Source: Calditrichia bacterium
Lineage (GTDB): Bacteria > Calditrichota > Calditrichia > RBG-13-44-9 > J075
Length of the DNA stretch: 64,000 nt
Reading direction: 5' to 3'
Assembly: GCA_028284445.1 (NCBI GenBank)
Contig: JANQRS010000037.1
Span: forward strand, 18,514-82,513
Below the pieces are notes generated by a model that saw only the letters and a list, made by a program, of their open reading frames with translations, was not told the DNA's origin and ran no database searches. This document shows positions 42,378 through 51,013 of this stretch, piece by piece. The position numbers and the translations under genes are program-made. Positions within the stretch are counted from its first letter, which is position 1. The number at the start of each line of letters is the position of its first letter.

Positions 42378-43466
42378 ATGAAAACTGTTCTATTGATGGT
42401 TGGCACGCAGAAAGGCGCCTTCCTTCTGAGATCGGATGAGCGACGCAGGAGTTGGCAGATTGATGGTCCGATAATGAAGGGATGGAAGATCAATGACGTA
42501 CAGCTGGATCAACGTGGCGCACCAAGGATGTTTGCGGCGGTTGGGTCTTACGTGTACGGACCGACAATTCACGTTTCGGATGATTTGGGACGGAATTGGC
42601 GGCAAATTGAGAATGGACCATCGTATCCGACGGATGTGGAGTCAAAATTAAAGGAAGTCTGGTGTGTCGTGCCGGGCATAGAGAGTGAGCCGGAGGTGTT
42701 ATACAGCGGTGTTGCCGATGCCGGGATGTTTGTCTCCCGTGACCGCGGCGAGAGCTGGCAAGAGTTTGAAAACTTGCGCGGACATCCAACACGTGAAGAA
42801 TGGACGCCCGGACTTGGCGGCTTGTGCTGTCATTCAATCCTGGTAGATCCGAACAACAGTCAGCGAATTTGGGCCGGCATTTCATCTGTCGGCGTATTCA
42901 GATCTGACGACGGCGGTCAGAGCTGGCAAGTCAAGAATGATGGTCTGGAAATCGTTATTCCAACTCGGCAGCACAAAGACATTGGCAGCTGTGTGCATCG
43001 CCTGGTGATCGACCCAAAGGATTCCACCCGCTTGTTCCAGCAAAACCACAAAGGTCTTTTTCGTTCGCTGGATGCCGGCGATTCCTGGCAGCGAATCGAG
43101 TCAGGCATGCCGAGCAATTTCGGCTTTCCGATGATTGTCCATCCTCACGATAGCAATACCCTGTTTGTCATTCCGCTTGAAAGCGACGAATTTCGTCTTC
43201 CGATGAATGGTCAATTGGCTGTATATCGCAGCGACAACAGCGGCGATTCCTGGCATGAAAGCAGGGAAGGACTTCCGTCCAATTTTTATGCCGGCATTAT
43301 GCGGCAGGCGATGGCCTATGATACGATTGCTGATAACAGCGGTATCTATTTTGGTACGAGCGGCGGTCAGATATTTTATAGCCGCGACAATGGCAATAAC
43401 TGGGAAGCGATAGACTGTCAACTGCCGCGGATCAATAGCGTGTCTGTCGCAATGCTTGATGATTAA
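42378..43466 (+). CDS. BNR/Asp-box beta-propeller protein (cytoplasmic)
   Basis: The 362-residue protein has no signal peptide. It is a beta propeller with Asp-box repeats (SDDLGRNWRQI, SRDRGESWQEF, SDDGGQSWQVK, SLDAGDSWQRI, SDNSGDSWHES, SRDNGNNWEAI) and the conserved LMVGTQKGAFLL start. Homologues are often annotated as exo-alpha-sialidases or glycosyl hydrolases, but sialidase catalytic residues are not evident. A GTGGAG-like RBS and leader hairpins precede ATG 42378. It is followed 9 nt later by a MoaD/ThiS-like gene; I believe this pairing recurs in other bacteria. Confidence 0.9.
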   Translation: MKTVLLMVGTQKGAFLLRSDERRRSWQIDGPIMKGWKINDVQLDQRGAPRMFAAVGSYVYGPTIHVSDDLGRNWRQIENGPSYPTDVESKLKEVWCVVPGIESEPEVLYSGVADAGMFVSRDRGESWQEFENLRGHPTREEWTPGLGGLCCHSILVDPNNSQRIWAGISSVGVFRSDDGGQSWQVKNDGLEIVIPTRQHKDIGSCVHRLVIDPKDSTRLFQQNHKGLFRSLDAGDSWQRIESGMPSNFGFPMIVHPHDSNTLFVIPLESDEFRLPMNGQLAVYRSDNSGDSWHESREGLPSNFYAGIMRQAMAYDTIADNSGIYFGTSGGQIFYSRDNGNNWEAIDCQLPRINSVSVAMLDD

Positions 43467-43475
43467 GGAGTGGAT

Positions 43476-43760
43476 ATGACGTTGATGAAAATCCAGGTAA
43501 ATCTGCCGCAATTATTGACTCATTGTGCAGAAGGACAGCGGCAAATTGAAATCGGAGCTGGACGAATCGAGGACATACTACCGGCAATTACCCGGGCATA
43601 TCCACTATTGAAGACGCATCTATTCGATGGGGACGGTAATCGCCGTCCCCATGTTCTTTTCTTCCTGAATGATGAAAACATGGATTGGATTGATGATCAT
43701 TCTGCGGAAGTAAAGGCCGGAGACCAATTTACTATTCTACAGGCTGTTTCGGGGGGATGA
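43476..43760 (+). CDS. MoaD/ThiS-family sulfur-carrier-like protein
   Basis: The 94-residue protein is a ubiquitin-like beta-grasp protein ending VSGG, the di-glycine tail that is adenylated and thiocarboxylated in MoaD and ThiS. The pattern IQVNLPQLL ... LPAITRAYPLLKTHLFDGDGN ... FFLNDENMDW ... VKAGDQFTILQAVSGG fits the family. AAGGAG 7 nt upstream fixes ATG 43476. No MoaE, ThiG or MoeB gene is nearby; its partner in the operon is the beta-propeller protein, so the sulfur acceptor or the role is unknown. Confidence 0.93.
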   Translation: MTLMKIQVNLPQLLTHCAEGQRQIEIGAGRIEDILPAITRAYPLLKTHLFDGDGNRRPHVLFFLNDENMDWIDDHSAEVKAGDQFTILQAVSGG

Positions 43761-43889
43761 AGGCGCTTTCCTGCGGCTGATAGCTTTTTTGGACGAATGT
43801 GCACACGATGCAGTCAGGTGGTTTTGCTCGGAATTCCAAAGGGGAGAAGCTTTTGTCAATGTTGATTTGACGATTTTATTTCAGGCGGC

Positions 43890-43930
43890 AGTCCCCCTCT
43901 ATCTCCCCCCGGGGGAGATAGAGGGGGACT
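43890..43930. repeat. Intergenic palindrome between convergent genes
   Basis: AGTCCCCCTCTATCTCCCCC directly followed by its complement. It lies between the MoaD-like and flavin reductase genes and probably terminates both transcripts. Confidence 0.85.
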
Positions 43931-43951
43931 CTTTGCCTGGTTCACAGCTTA

Positions 43952-44455
43952 CTAACGCGTCTCCGCAGTTGCATAGCTACCAGCTACATACACCAGCGGG
44001 GAAACTTCGTCCCGAACAAACACCTCGCTGACCTTGCCAATGAAGATCTTGTGCGTGCCATAGTTAACCGCCTGCTCATTGCTGCAGAAAATATTGGCCT
44101 GGGCATCTTTCAGATAAAGCATGCCGGAATCACTCTTTTCCCAATTACCAACCGTGAAGCGTTCTTCGCCTTTCAGCTTACCGCTGCAGGCATTGGAAAT
44201 ATCTTCCTGATCACTGAACAAGATATTGACGCAAAATGCATTGCCTTTTTCCAGTAGGCCATGCATGGTGGTTTGCTCATTAATGCAAATCAAAAGTGCC
44301 GCCGGATCCATACAGAGTGAGGTAACGGCTGTTGCAGTCATCGCATGTTTTTGTTGGGTGTCCGGATCAAATGTAGAAACGACGGTGACGCTGCTTGCCA
44401 GCGCGCGCATCGCTTCGCGAAAACCGCTTTCGATGTTGTTTTTATCATCTGCCAT
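43952..44455 (-). CDS. Flavin reductase-like FMN-binding protein (HpaC/DIM6-NTAB type)
   Basis: The 167-residue protein is a split-barrel flavin reductase: FREAMRALASSVTVVSTF, MTATAVTSLCMDPAALLICIN, NAFCVNILFSDQEDIS, and the C-terminal KIFIGKVSEVFV ... PLVYVAGSY. Such enzymes use NAD(P)H to reduce FMN or FAD for a partner monooxygenase. No monooxygenase is adjacent, so the partner is elsewhere. AAGGAG precedes ATG 44455. A CRP-like palindrome lies about 72-87 nt upstream. Confidence 0.93.
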   Translation of the reverse strand: MADDKNNIESGFREAMRALASSVTVVSTFDPDTQQKHAMTATAVTSLCMDPAALLICINEQTTMHGLLEKGNAFCVNILFSDQEDISNACSGKLKGEERFTVGNWEKSDSGMLYLKDAQANIFCSNEQAVNYGTHKIFIGKVSEVFVRDEVSPLVYVAGSYATAETR

Positions 44456-44526
44456 GATAAGGAACTCCTTTTCACATCCCTGGTTATATCATTTACAGGT
44501 ATTATATGCCAAGGCAATTCAGTTAA

Positions 44527-44542
44527 TGTGTATAAAATCACA
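44527..44542. promoter_or_regulatory. CRP-like palindromic operator
   Basis: TGTGTATAAAATCACA matches the CRP consensus TGTGA-N6-TCACA at 9 of 10 conserved bases. It sits between the divergent flavin reductase and DUF2911 genes, 72 nt before the former start. A Crp/Fnr regulator is encoded in this window at 3672-4373, though its recognition site is not known. Confidence 0.4.
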
Positions 44543-44720
44543 CTAATGTTGGCGCAAACTTCTAGAAAGTGAAACAAACACCAATTCAGGCCGTATATAG
44601 TGCGATTCGATCATTAAATTACGGAAGTATCATCAACCGAAAAATATTTGCATCGTAGTATCCGATTCACGTCTCTGCAGCCTCCGTTAAACCCAATAGG
44701 ATCACCCAAATGGAGGATTT

Positions 44721-45809
44721 ATGCAAATCAAAGCACTCATTTTAGCCCTCGTCTTCGGACTTAGCTCTCTTCTCGTCGCTCAAAACCTGCAGCTTCCGCG
44801 TGCCAGTCAGCATGCAAAAGTGCAGCAGCGGGTAGGCCTCACCGAGATTACTATCGACTATCATCGTCCCGGCGTTCGTGAACGTGCAATATGGGGTCAA
44901 ATCGTCCCTTATGGTATGTCGCCCGGCGCGCCGTTTGGCTCCGGCAATCCCTTTCCCTGGCGGGCGGGTGCAAATGAAAATACCACAATTTCATTCAGCA
45001 CGGACGTTATGGTTCAGGGCAAAGCGCTGAAAGCCGGTACTTACGGTTTACACATGGTTGCACAGGAGTCCGGTGACTGGACAGTGATTTTCAGCCATGA
45101 AAATGCTTCCTGGGGAAGTTTCTTTTATGACGACAGTCGTGATGCCTTGCGCGTTTCGGCAAAACCACAAAGTGCAGGGCATCAGGAATGGCTGATGTAT
45201 GGCTTTGATGAAATGACTCCCAATTCAGCCAATGTTTACTTGCATTGGGAGAAGATGAAGGTCAGTTTCAAGGTTGAGGTTGATCACCATGAGATTGTTC
45301 TGGCCAGCATTCGCTCGCAGCTGACAAGCCTACCTGGTTTTGGCTGGCAGGGACCGCTGCAGGCTGCAAACTATTGCTTACAAAACAACATCAATCATGA
45401 TGAAGCGATTGGCTGGGCGGACCGCTCGATCAATAATACCAGAAATGTGAACAACATGGGCGTGAAGGCACGTTTACTGGCGCAAAAAGGTGAAGCAACG
45501 GCCGCCGGACGTGCGATGGAAGATGTATTTCAATTCGCAAAAGATTCCGGTGTGGAAGCGGATATGAATGCCGTCGGATATCTTTTCCTTCAAAGCGGTA
45601 ATACCGATCGCGCGATTGAGGTATTTAAATATAATGTAAAGAAGCATCCGGATGCCTGGAATGTGTACGACAGTCTTGCTGAAGGGTATGACCAGAAAGG
45701 CGAACGCAAAAAGGCTATCAAGAATTATAAAACAGCGCTTAAAATGGCACCTGCTAACCAGAAAGGGCGCATCGAAGGTATCTTGAGCAGGCTGGAATCG
45801 CAATCCTGA
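44721..45809 (+). CDS. DUF2911 exported protein with C-terminal TPR repeats
   Basis: The 362-residue protein has a signal peptide (ALILALVFGLSSLLVAQ). The DUF2911 domain (about 22-200) shows LPRASQHAKVQQRVGLTEITIDYHRPGVRERAIWG (in parts), PWRAGANENTTISFS and LKAGTYGLHMV. The C-terminal third (about 215-360) holds TPR-like repeats ending in NVYDSLAEGYDQKGERKKAIKNY. DUF2911 is frequent in Bacteroidota and related phyla and has no known function. A GGAGG RBS precedes the start, and a strong terminator follows at 46021-46060. Confidence 0.93.
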   Translation: MQIKALILALVFGLSSLLVAQNLQLPRASQHAKVQQRVGLTEITIDYHRPGVRERAIWGQIVPYGMSPGAPFGSGNPFPWRAGANENTTISFSTDVMVQGKALKAGTYGLHMVAQESGDWTVIFSHENASWGSFFYDDSRDALRVSAKPQSAGHQEWLMYGFDEMTPNSANVYLHWEKMKVSFKVEVDHHEIVLASIRSQLTSLPGFGWQGPLQAANYCLQNNINHDEAIGWADRSINNTRNVNNMGVKARLLAQKGEATAAGRAMEDVFQFAKDSGVEADMNAVGYLFLQSGNTDRAIEVFKYNVKKHPDAWNVYDSLAEGYDQKGERKKAIKNYKTALKMAPANQKGRIEGILSRLESQS

Positions 45810-45830
45810 GCGCTAGAGTTCTAGAAAAAA

Positions 45831-45972
45831 GTTCAACGCGAATTAGCACGAATGGGTAGAGACTATAAATAGAAGAAAGTTAGTTAGTATTTTCGCGTCA
45901 ATTCGTGGTAAATCTTTGAACAATAACTGAGTGCTTGACCCATCTACCGGGAGCGGATTTAGGGGTGGGTTA
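45831..45972 (+). repeat. Composite palindromic element, copy 1 (ACGCGAAT arms plus GGGGTGGG palindrome)
   Basis: The left part is a loose inverted repeat: GTTCAACGCGAATTAGCACG at 45831 and TTCGCGTCAATTCGTGG...CTTTGAAC ending at 45921. After 17 nt comes the degenerate palindrome GACCCATCTACCGGGAG...AGGGGTGGGTTA (45938-45972). The same two parts recur in the opposite order and orientation at 50816-50976, so they may move or spread as one unit. Confidence 0.6.
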
Positions 45973-46020
45973 ATAGCACTTATGGGACGAAATTCCTTCA
46001 ACTTTCGAGGGATGTAGATG

Positions 46021-46060
46021 CCCGGTCAGCAAGAATGTTGCTGGCCGGGTATTTTATTTG
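46021..46060 (+). terminator. Rho-independent terminator after the DUF2911 gene
   Basis: 12-bp stem CCCGGTCAGCAA / TTGCTGGCCGGG (one G-T), loop GAATG, then TATTTTATTTG. It lies between convergent genes and can serve the plus strand. Confidence 0.9.
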
Positions 46061-46117
46061 TCTCGCTGTTTCAGCGGAATTGATCCTAACGGATCGAATC
46101 GACAAAAAAGCAGGTTT

Positions 46118-47245
46118 CTATTCCGGAAATAGGGAGGCATCAATGCCCGGAATAACTGCTATTGCATTCTTGTAATAGAGCTTCTTCAGGACCTCATCAG
46201 GGAGATCCAGTCCATACATTTTCCAGAAGGCATGTCGCTTGCGATAGTAGGGGAAGTATTCGTCCGCTGTTTCCAAGACCCGGAAGTAGTAGTAGTATTC
46301 TTCGACGTTATAGCTGTCCTTTCCAAACATGACCCGATCCTGGTATTGGATAAACCATTCGCGTGCAAATCGCGGTTGCCGGCCAAGCTCAGCAAGTACT
46401 GCTCCGATCTCTGTATACATATTGGGCAGCTCGTCCATTAACCGGCCGAGGCGACCGAGGTCGTTACCCATCCAGCCGAGGTGGGCGTTGATAAACTTCG
46501 TGTTCGGGTGTTTGCGGAAGACGTTATGCTGTTCGCCCATCACTTCTTCCCAACTGGGATTGTTGGCCGGGTCCCGATAGCGATTCGGTTTCTGCTTCAG
46601 CTCCAGCCAGCGTTCGTTGTTCTTGTCCTTGGGTTTCCAGAAAGAAGCCGGCTCACCGGTGTGAATCAATACCGGAATGCCCAATTCCCCGCACTTGGCC
46701 CAGATCGGATCGAGGCGTTCGTCATCAACGGCAATGCGGTCCCCTTTGCTGTCGTGCGTGGTGAGGCCCAGGCCTTTGTATACTTTTAATCCGTTCGCTC
46801 CACTGCGCACGTCTTCTTCCAGTTGCGCCACTGTTTCCGCCTGCCAGCCTGGTTTATCGACGCCTGAAAAGTCAACATTGGTAAATACAATAAAGCGATC
46901 TGGCCTGTTTTTACGGACGTTTGCCATGATCTGATCGAGATACTGCGGATCCTGCAGGGAAAAGATAGTGCTGCCGTCCGGCGCCTGAGTGCGCTTAAAA
47001 CCGCGTCCGCTCAGGTTGACCATCACGGCCATATTCAGGCTGTCCATTTCAGCAGTCAGCTCTGAGAGATCCATGGTGTGCATCCGCCATTGATGACTAT
47101 GCACGTCGATAAAGGGGAATTTTGCACGCGTCACGTGATTCTCAGGTACGACCAGTGTCGATGGCGGATCATATTCTTCAAAGGACATGGTTTGCGAGAA
47201 AAGGAAGCCGCTTAAGCAGCCCAGAATGATCACAATAGAACGCAT
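46118..47245 (-). CDS. Exported amidohydrolase (amidohydrolase-2 type)
   Basis: The 375-residue protein has a signal peptide (MRSIVIILGCLSGFLFSQ) and a TIM-barrel metal hydrolase: FIDVHSHQWRM (HxH), GANGLKVYKGLGL, VLIHTGEP, FINAHLGWMGND, and RVMFGKDSY. It resembles ACMSD/uronate-isomerase-like amidohydrolases acting on carboxylates or amides; the substrate is unknown. AGGAG before the ATG at 47245 supports that start; the ATG at 47287 would put 14 polar residues before the signal peptide. Confidence 0.92.
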   Translation of the reverse strand: MRSIVIILGCLSGFLFSQTMSFEEYDPPSTLVVPENHVTRAKFPFIDVHSHQWRMHTMDLSELTAEMDSLNMAVMVNLSGRGFKRTQAPDGSTIFSLQDPQYLDQIMANVRKNRPDRFIVFTNVDFSGVDKPGWQAETVAQLEEDVRSGANGLKVYKGLGLTTHDSKGDRIAVDDERLDPIWAKCGELGIPVLIHTGEPASFWKPKDKNNERWLELKQKPNRYRDPANNPSWEEVMGEQHNVFRKHPNTKFINAHLGWMGNDLGRLGRLMDELPNMYTEIGAVLAELGRQPRFAREWFIQYQDRVMFGKDSYNVEEYYYYFRVLETADEYFPYYRKRHAFWKMYGLDLPDEVLKKLYYKNAIAVIPGIDASLFPE

Positions 47246-47730
47246 TGTTTCTCCTGAAATTGCTTTGTGATTGGTAGTATTTGCCATGTTACGGAACTTG
47301 GCTTTGTCAGGAAATGAGAAAAATATTTTCCTCAGAAACAGGAGAGCGGTTGTCCGTTAGGCATGAAATTTTCCATGCTTTCGAATTCTTGACATTCAAC
47401 ACGTTGACTGGTGTCTCGTGTGATATAATTATGATGCGTGGGGAAGCAGCAGCTTGCTGCAATTGAAATATATCACCTTCTGTTTTTTCCGCTGGCCTTT
47501 AGGCCATCGTATGTATCAATAGAGATCATTCTTTTAGGGATGAGAGTATTTAGCGGTCAATGACGATCAGATAGCTATTGGATAGTACCGCACTTCACAC
47601 TTTCCCGTCAATATCTCCCGCTGCGGCAACGCGGAATAAGATCATGGACTGCGCGAAAGCACAATTCAGGCGACGGAATAACCGTCGCGTTGGCGAATTC
47701 GACGATTAGAGCGATTAAGGACAATCCGTT
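47246..47730 (+). other. 485-nt intergenic region with promoter and structured leader candidates
   Basis: An extended -10 element TGATATAAT lies at 47421-47429 with TTGACT 14 nt before it; a TTGACA at 47389 is too far. This would give a leader of about 300 nt before the hybrid kinase gene. The leader holds short hairpins: GCAGC...GCTGC near 47447, GGCCTTTAGGCC near 47493, and GACGG-AATAA-CCGTC near 47673. No coding signal is seen. Confidence 0.4.
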
Positions 47731-50037
47731 ATGAACTATCGGAAGAGATTCCTCTCTCTGTTTTTGCTGATGGTATCCAGCGTCTTGATCACGGTGTGTA
47801 GCACGGTGTATCTGCTGTACAATGTGACGCTGAATCAGCAAAAGCAACGCTTGCAGGAATCTGCCCAAAGCCGGGCACGCATCGTCGAAGCACTGGTCGA
47901 TTATCATATCGGTGAATTGCGCACAAAAAGCGGTGATTTATTCGACATCCAGGAATCCCTTTCCTTAACCCTCCAACAATTACTGACCGCCCATCAGAGA
48001 TTCCGCGGCTTCGGTGAAACCGGAGAATTTACACTTGCACGCCTTGATGAAGATCAAATGATCTTCCTGATGCGTCATCGTCACTCCAATGTTGCCTGGC
48101 CAAAACCGCTACCGTTACAATCGCCGCTCGCCGAGCCGATGAGTCTGGCGCTTTCCGGTGTGAGCGGAACCATAATTGGACAGGACTATCGTGGTGAGAC
48201 CGTCGTCGCCGCCCATGAGCCGGTACTGTTTTTCAGCAGCGATGCGCGTGATATCGAACGCTGGGGTATCGTCGCGAAGATTGATCTTGCAGAAATTCGC
48301 GAGCCGTTTCAGCGTGCGGTCTATATTAGCGTGGTATGTGCCCTTGTCTTGATTTGCGGCTCAGTATTTATCTTTGTGAAAATCAGTGATCCGATTTTGA
48401 AGGTGCTCAGCGAACGCAATGAAAATCTGGAAAAACTGGTGGAAGTACGAACCCACGAAATGCAGCAAGCCAACGAGGAGCTGCATCGCGAGATTCAGCA
48501 GCGTCAAAGGGTCGCAGAAGAGCTGCAACTGCAGTCGCGGGTGTTGGAATCTGTTGCTGAGGGCGTCAGCGTATCGGACACCGCCGGCAACATCGTGTTT
48601 ACCAATGCCGCATTTCAGAATATGTTTCGCTATGATCGCCACGAGCTCATTGGCCGCAATATTACTTCCCTGATGGCCTTTTCTACGGAAGAAAACGAAG
48701 AGATCCTGAAGGGGATTATGTCGAGCTTCCTGGTTTCCGGCAAATGGAAAGGGGAACTGGAACAGCGTCGCAAGGACGGCACGGAGTTTACCTCCCTCAC
48801 GCACATGAGTAATTTGAATACCGCCGATCATACCTATTGGATTTCGGTTCAGATGGATATCTCCGAGCGCAAGGCGCTCGAAAACCGCCTGGCGCAGTCG
48901 CAGAAGATGGAGGCAATTGGCACACTCGCCGGTGGTATTGCCCACGACTTCAACAACGTCCTGGCAGTGGTTAAAGGATATACCGAGCTTTTGCAAGTCG
49001 AAATCGGCGACAAGAAGTACCAGCGCTACCTGGGCAATATTCACAAGTCAACCCTGAGGGCAATTGACCTCGTTGAGCAGATCTTGATTTACAGCCGCGC
49101 TGACAAGCAGGAAGTGCATCCCACCCTGATCGCTCCGATCGTGAAAGAAGCCATGAAACTGGTGCGGCGCACGATTCCGGCGACTGTAAAAATCGACGAT
49201 CAAATCGAAGATTGTCCGGCCATTCTTTGCAATGCCACGCAAATTCACCAGATTATCGTTAATCTCTGCACCAATGCTTATCACGCGATGATGGACACTG
49301 GCGGTAATCTGCAGGTGAGCCTGATGGATATGCAGATGGATTCCGAACATGCCGGTCAGCTCGGGCTTCAGGGCACTTACGTGCATCTCTGCGTTGAAGA
49401 TAGCGGCACTGGCATTCCCCGAAACATCCTCGACAAAATTTTTGATCCCTATTTCACTACTAAGGAAGTAGGGAAGGGGACCGGTTTGGGGCTCTCAGTG
49501 GTGCAGGGCATCGTCGAAACGTATAATGGCGTCATCAATGTGGATACGGAGCTCGGACATGGTACTCGCTTCGATATCTATTTGCCGACAGTCGAGTCCG
49601 CACCGATTGAAGAAAACGAAGTTCTAAATCCCCGCGAAGGCTCTGCCCGTATCCTGGTCATTGACGATGAGGAAGAGCTGCTGACACTCTATAATATCAG
49701 TCTGAAGAAATTGTCCTATCGCGTGACGGCATTTACCGATAGCTGGAACGCAATGGAAGCCTTTAGTCGTGACCCGCACGGCTTTGACATTATTTTTACC
49801 GATCAGAACATGCCGAAACTATCCGGGCTGCAGCTTTGCGCTCGGGTCCGTGAAATTCGCAAGGACATTCCCATCATTATGGCTAGCGGATATAGTGAAA
49901 TGACCACGCCTGAGCGATTGAAAGATGTTGGAATTGGCCGACTGTTCTCCAAGCCGGTGAATATAGCTGAGTTGACCCATACCATTCAGCAATTGGTGGA
50001 GGGGGAGCCGATCAATGTGTCAGAAGTGGATTCTTGA
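47731..50037 (+). CDS. Membrane hybrid sensor histidine kinase (sensor-PAS-HisKA-HATPase-REC)
   Basis: The 768-residue protein has TM1 (about 8-30), a periplasmic sensor of about 165 residues with a Cache-like GFGETGEFTLARLDED, TM2 (about 197-217), a coiled coil, a PAS domain (about 268-385), HisKA with His405 in GGIAHDFNNVLAVV, an HATPase (DSGTGIP, GKGTGLGLSVVQGIV), and a C-terminal receiver (ARILVIDDEEELL, Asp in IIFTDQNMPK). It is followed 42 nt later by a NarL-type regulator and then a lone receiver, its likely partners. The long upstream region may hold an extended -10 promoter. Confidence 0.96.
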   Translation: MNYRKRFLSLFLLMVSSVLITVCSTVYLLYNVTLNQQKQRLQESAQSRARIVEALVDYHIGELRTKSGDLFDIQESLSLTLQQLLTAHQRFRGFGETGEFTLARLDEDQMIFLMRHRHSNVAWPKPLPLQSPLAEPMSLALSGVSGTIIGQDYRGETVVAAHEPVLFFSSDARDIERWGIVAKIDLAEIREPFQRAVYISVVCALVLICGSVFIFVKISDPILKVLSERNENLEKLVEVRTHEMQQANEELHREIQQRQRVAEELQLQSRVLESVAEGVSVSDTAGNIVFTNAAFQNMFRYDRHELIGRNITSLMAFSTEENEEILKGIMSSFLVSGKWKGELEQRRKDGTEFTSLTHMSNLNTADHTYWISVQMDISERKALENRLAQSQKMEAIGTLAGGIAHDFNNVLAVVKGYTELLQVEIGDKKYQRYLGNIHKSTLRAIDLVEQILIYSRADKQEVHPTLIAPIVKEAMKLVRRTIPATVKIDDQIEDCPAILCNATQIHQIIVNLCTNAYHAMMDTGGNLQVSLMDMQMDSEHAGQLGLQGTYVHLCVEDSGTGIPRNILDKIFDPYFTTKEVGKGTGLGLSVVQGIVETYNGVINVDTELGHGTRFDIYLPTVESAPIEENEVLNPREGSARILVIDDEEELLTLYNISLKKLSYRVTAFTDSWNAMEAFSRDPHGFDIIFTDQNMPKLSGLQLCARVREIRKDIPIIMASGYSEMTTPERLKDVGIGRLFSKPVNIAELTHTIQQLVEGEPINVSEVDS

Positions 50038-50079
50038 CCGGCACTGGTTTTTTGTCTTCAATTCTCGTAAGTTATTTCC

Positions 50080-50730
50080 ATGGCAGAGAAGAATAAAGAG
50101 ATCCGCGTGGCCCTGGTTGACGATGACGCTAAGGTGAGGGATGGTATTGCCTGGCTGATTGAACATTCGGAGGGATTTAACTGCGTGGCTGCATATGATG
50201 GCTGCAGTGAAGTCACCGAGGCCATTGCTGACGATATGCCGGATGTGGTATTGATGGATATTAACATGCCCGAGACATCCGGTATTGAATGCGTAGAAAA
50301 GCTGAAGACCGCTTACCCGGATCTGAAGATTCTGATGCTGACCAATTACAGTGATGATGATCGGATTTTTGATAGCCTGCGGGCCGGAGCAGTGGGGTAT
50401 TTGCTCAAGAATTCATCTGCCACCAAGCTTTGCGAATCTATTGAAGAAGCATATCGCGGCGGTGCGCCCATGTCAACCGAAGTTGCCAAGAAGGTCCTGG
50501 CATATTTTCACGGCCAAAAGAAAACCACGCGCTATACTGCGCTGCTATCCGACCGTGAATTGGATGTTCTCAAAGCGCTAACCGAAGGCTTGAGCGACAA
50601 GGCAATAGCAGACAAGCTTTTTATCAGCATTCCGACCGTGCGGTTTCACCTCAAAAACATCTACGCCAAGCTGCACGTGAATTCACGGTCAGAAGCGGTT
50701 ATTAAAGCGATGCAAGAAAAACTCTCCTGA
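50080..50730 (+). CDS. NarL/FixJ-type response regulator
   Basis: The 216-residue protein has a receiver (about 8-125, Asp60 in DVVLMDINMPET, Lys in GYLLKNSS) and a LuxR-type helix-turn-helix (about 150-213; LSDRELDVLKALTEGLSDKAIADKLFIS, then TVRFHLKNIYAKLHV). It lies 42 nt after the hybrid kinase. The receiver is closely similar to that encoded at 51014, which lacks the HTH, so the two may compete for the same kinase. Confidence 0.96.
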   Translation: MAEKNKEIRVALVDDDAKVRDGIAWLIEHSEGFNCVAAYDGCSEVTEAIADDMPDVVLMDINMPETSGIECVEKLKTAYPDLKILMLTNYSDDDRIFDSLRAGAVGYLLKNSSATKLCESIEEAYRGGAPMSTEVAKKVLAYFHGQKKTTRYTALLSDRELDVLKALTEGLSDKAIADKLFISIPTVRFHLKNIYAKLHVNSRSEAVIKAMQEKLS

Positions 50731-50735
50731 GGCGC

Positions 50736-50757
50736 CATAAACCATCACTTTTGATAG
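50736..50757. promoter_or_regulatory. Shared intergenic motif, copy 1
   Basis: Contains ATAAACCATCACTTTTGAT, repeated with one change at 51632-51653. It includes ATCA-CTTT-TGAT dyad symmetry. It lies just after the NarL-type gene, upstream of the lone receiver gene. Candidate operator for one of the local regulators. Confidence 0.5.
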
Positions 50758-50815
50758 GTTTGCAGCGCACATTTCTTCCTTATATTTCCCCAGAGATTGC
50801 GTAAGCTTTGCCTGT

Positions 50816-50976
50816 TAACCCACCCCTAAGTCCCTTCCCGGGAGCACAGGGTGTTGCAGAAGAGAAAGAGACTAACGCGAATCTTTACTAATGAACGCGA
50901 ATATTGAATGTGAATAAAGTAGGAGACGGGGTTTCTTTTCGCGAAAATTCGTGTTCATTCATGTTAAATCTTCGAA
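50816..50976 (-). repeat. Composite palindromic element, copy 2 (inverted)
   Basis: TAACCCACCCCTAAGTCC...CCCGGGAG (50816-50844) followed by ACGCGAAT-rich arms at 50874-50902 and 50936-50976 (TTCGCGAAAATTCGTG...CTTCGAAC). This is the arrangement of copy 1 (45831-45972) read on the other strand. Confidence 0.6.
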
Positions 50977-51013
50977 CTACAATAGTTCCGGGTGATTTAA
51001 AGCGAGTATTGAT

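Noticed and set aside
42378..43466. Sialidase
   Set aside because: Asp-box turns alone are shared by many propellers; no sialidase catalytic Arg triad/Tyr/Glu set could be recognised and there is no signal peptide.
48361..49044. 227-codon minus-strand frame inside the hybrid kinase gene
   Set aside because: It is antisense to well-defined PAS and HisKA domains and shows no protein-like motif.
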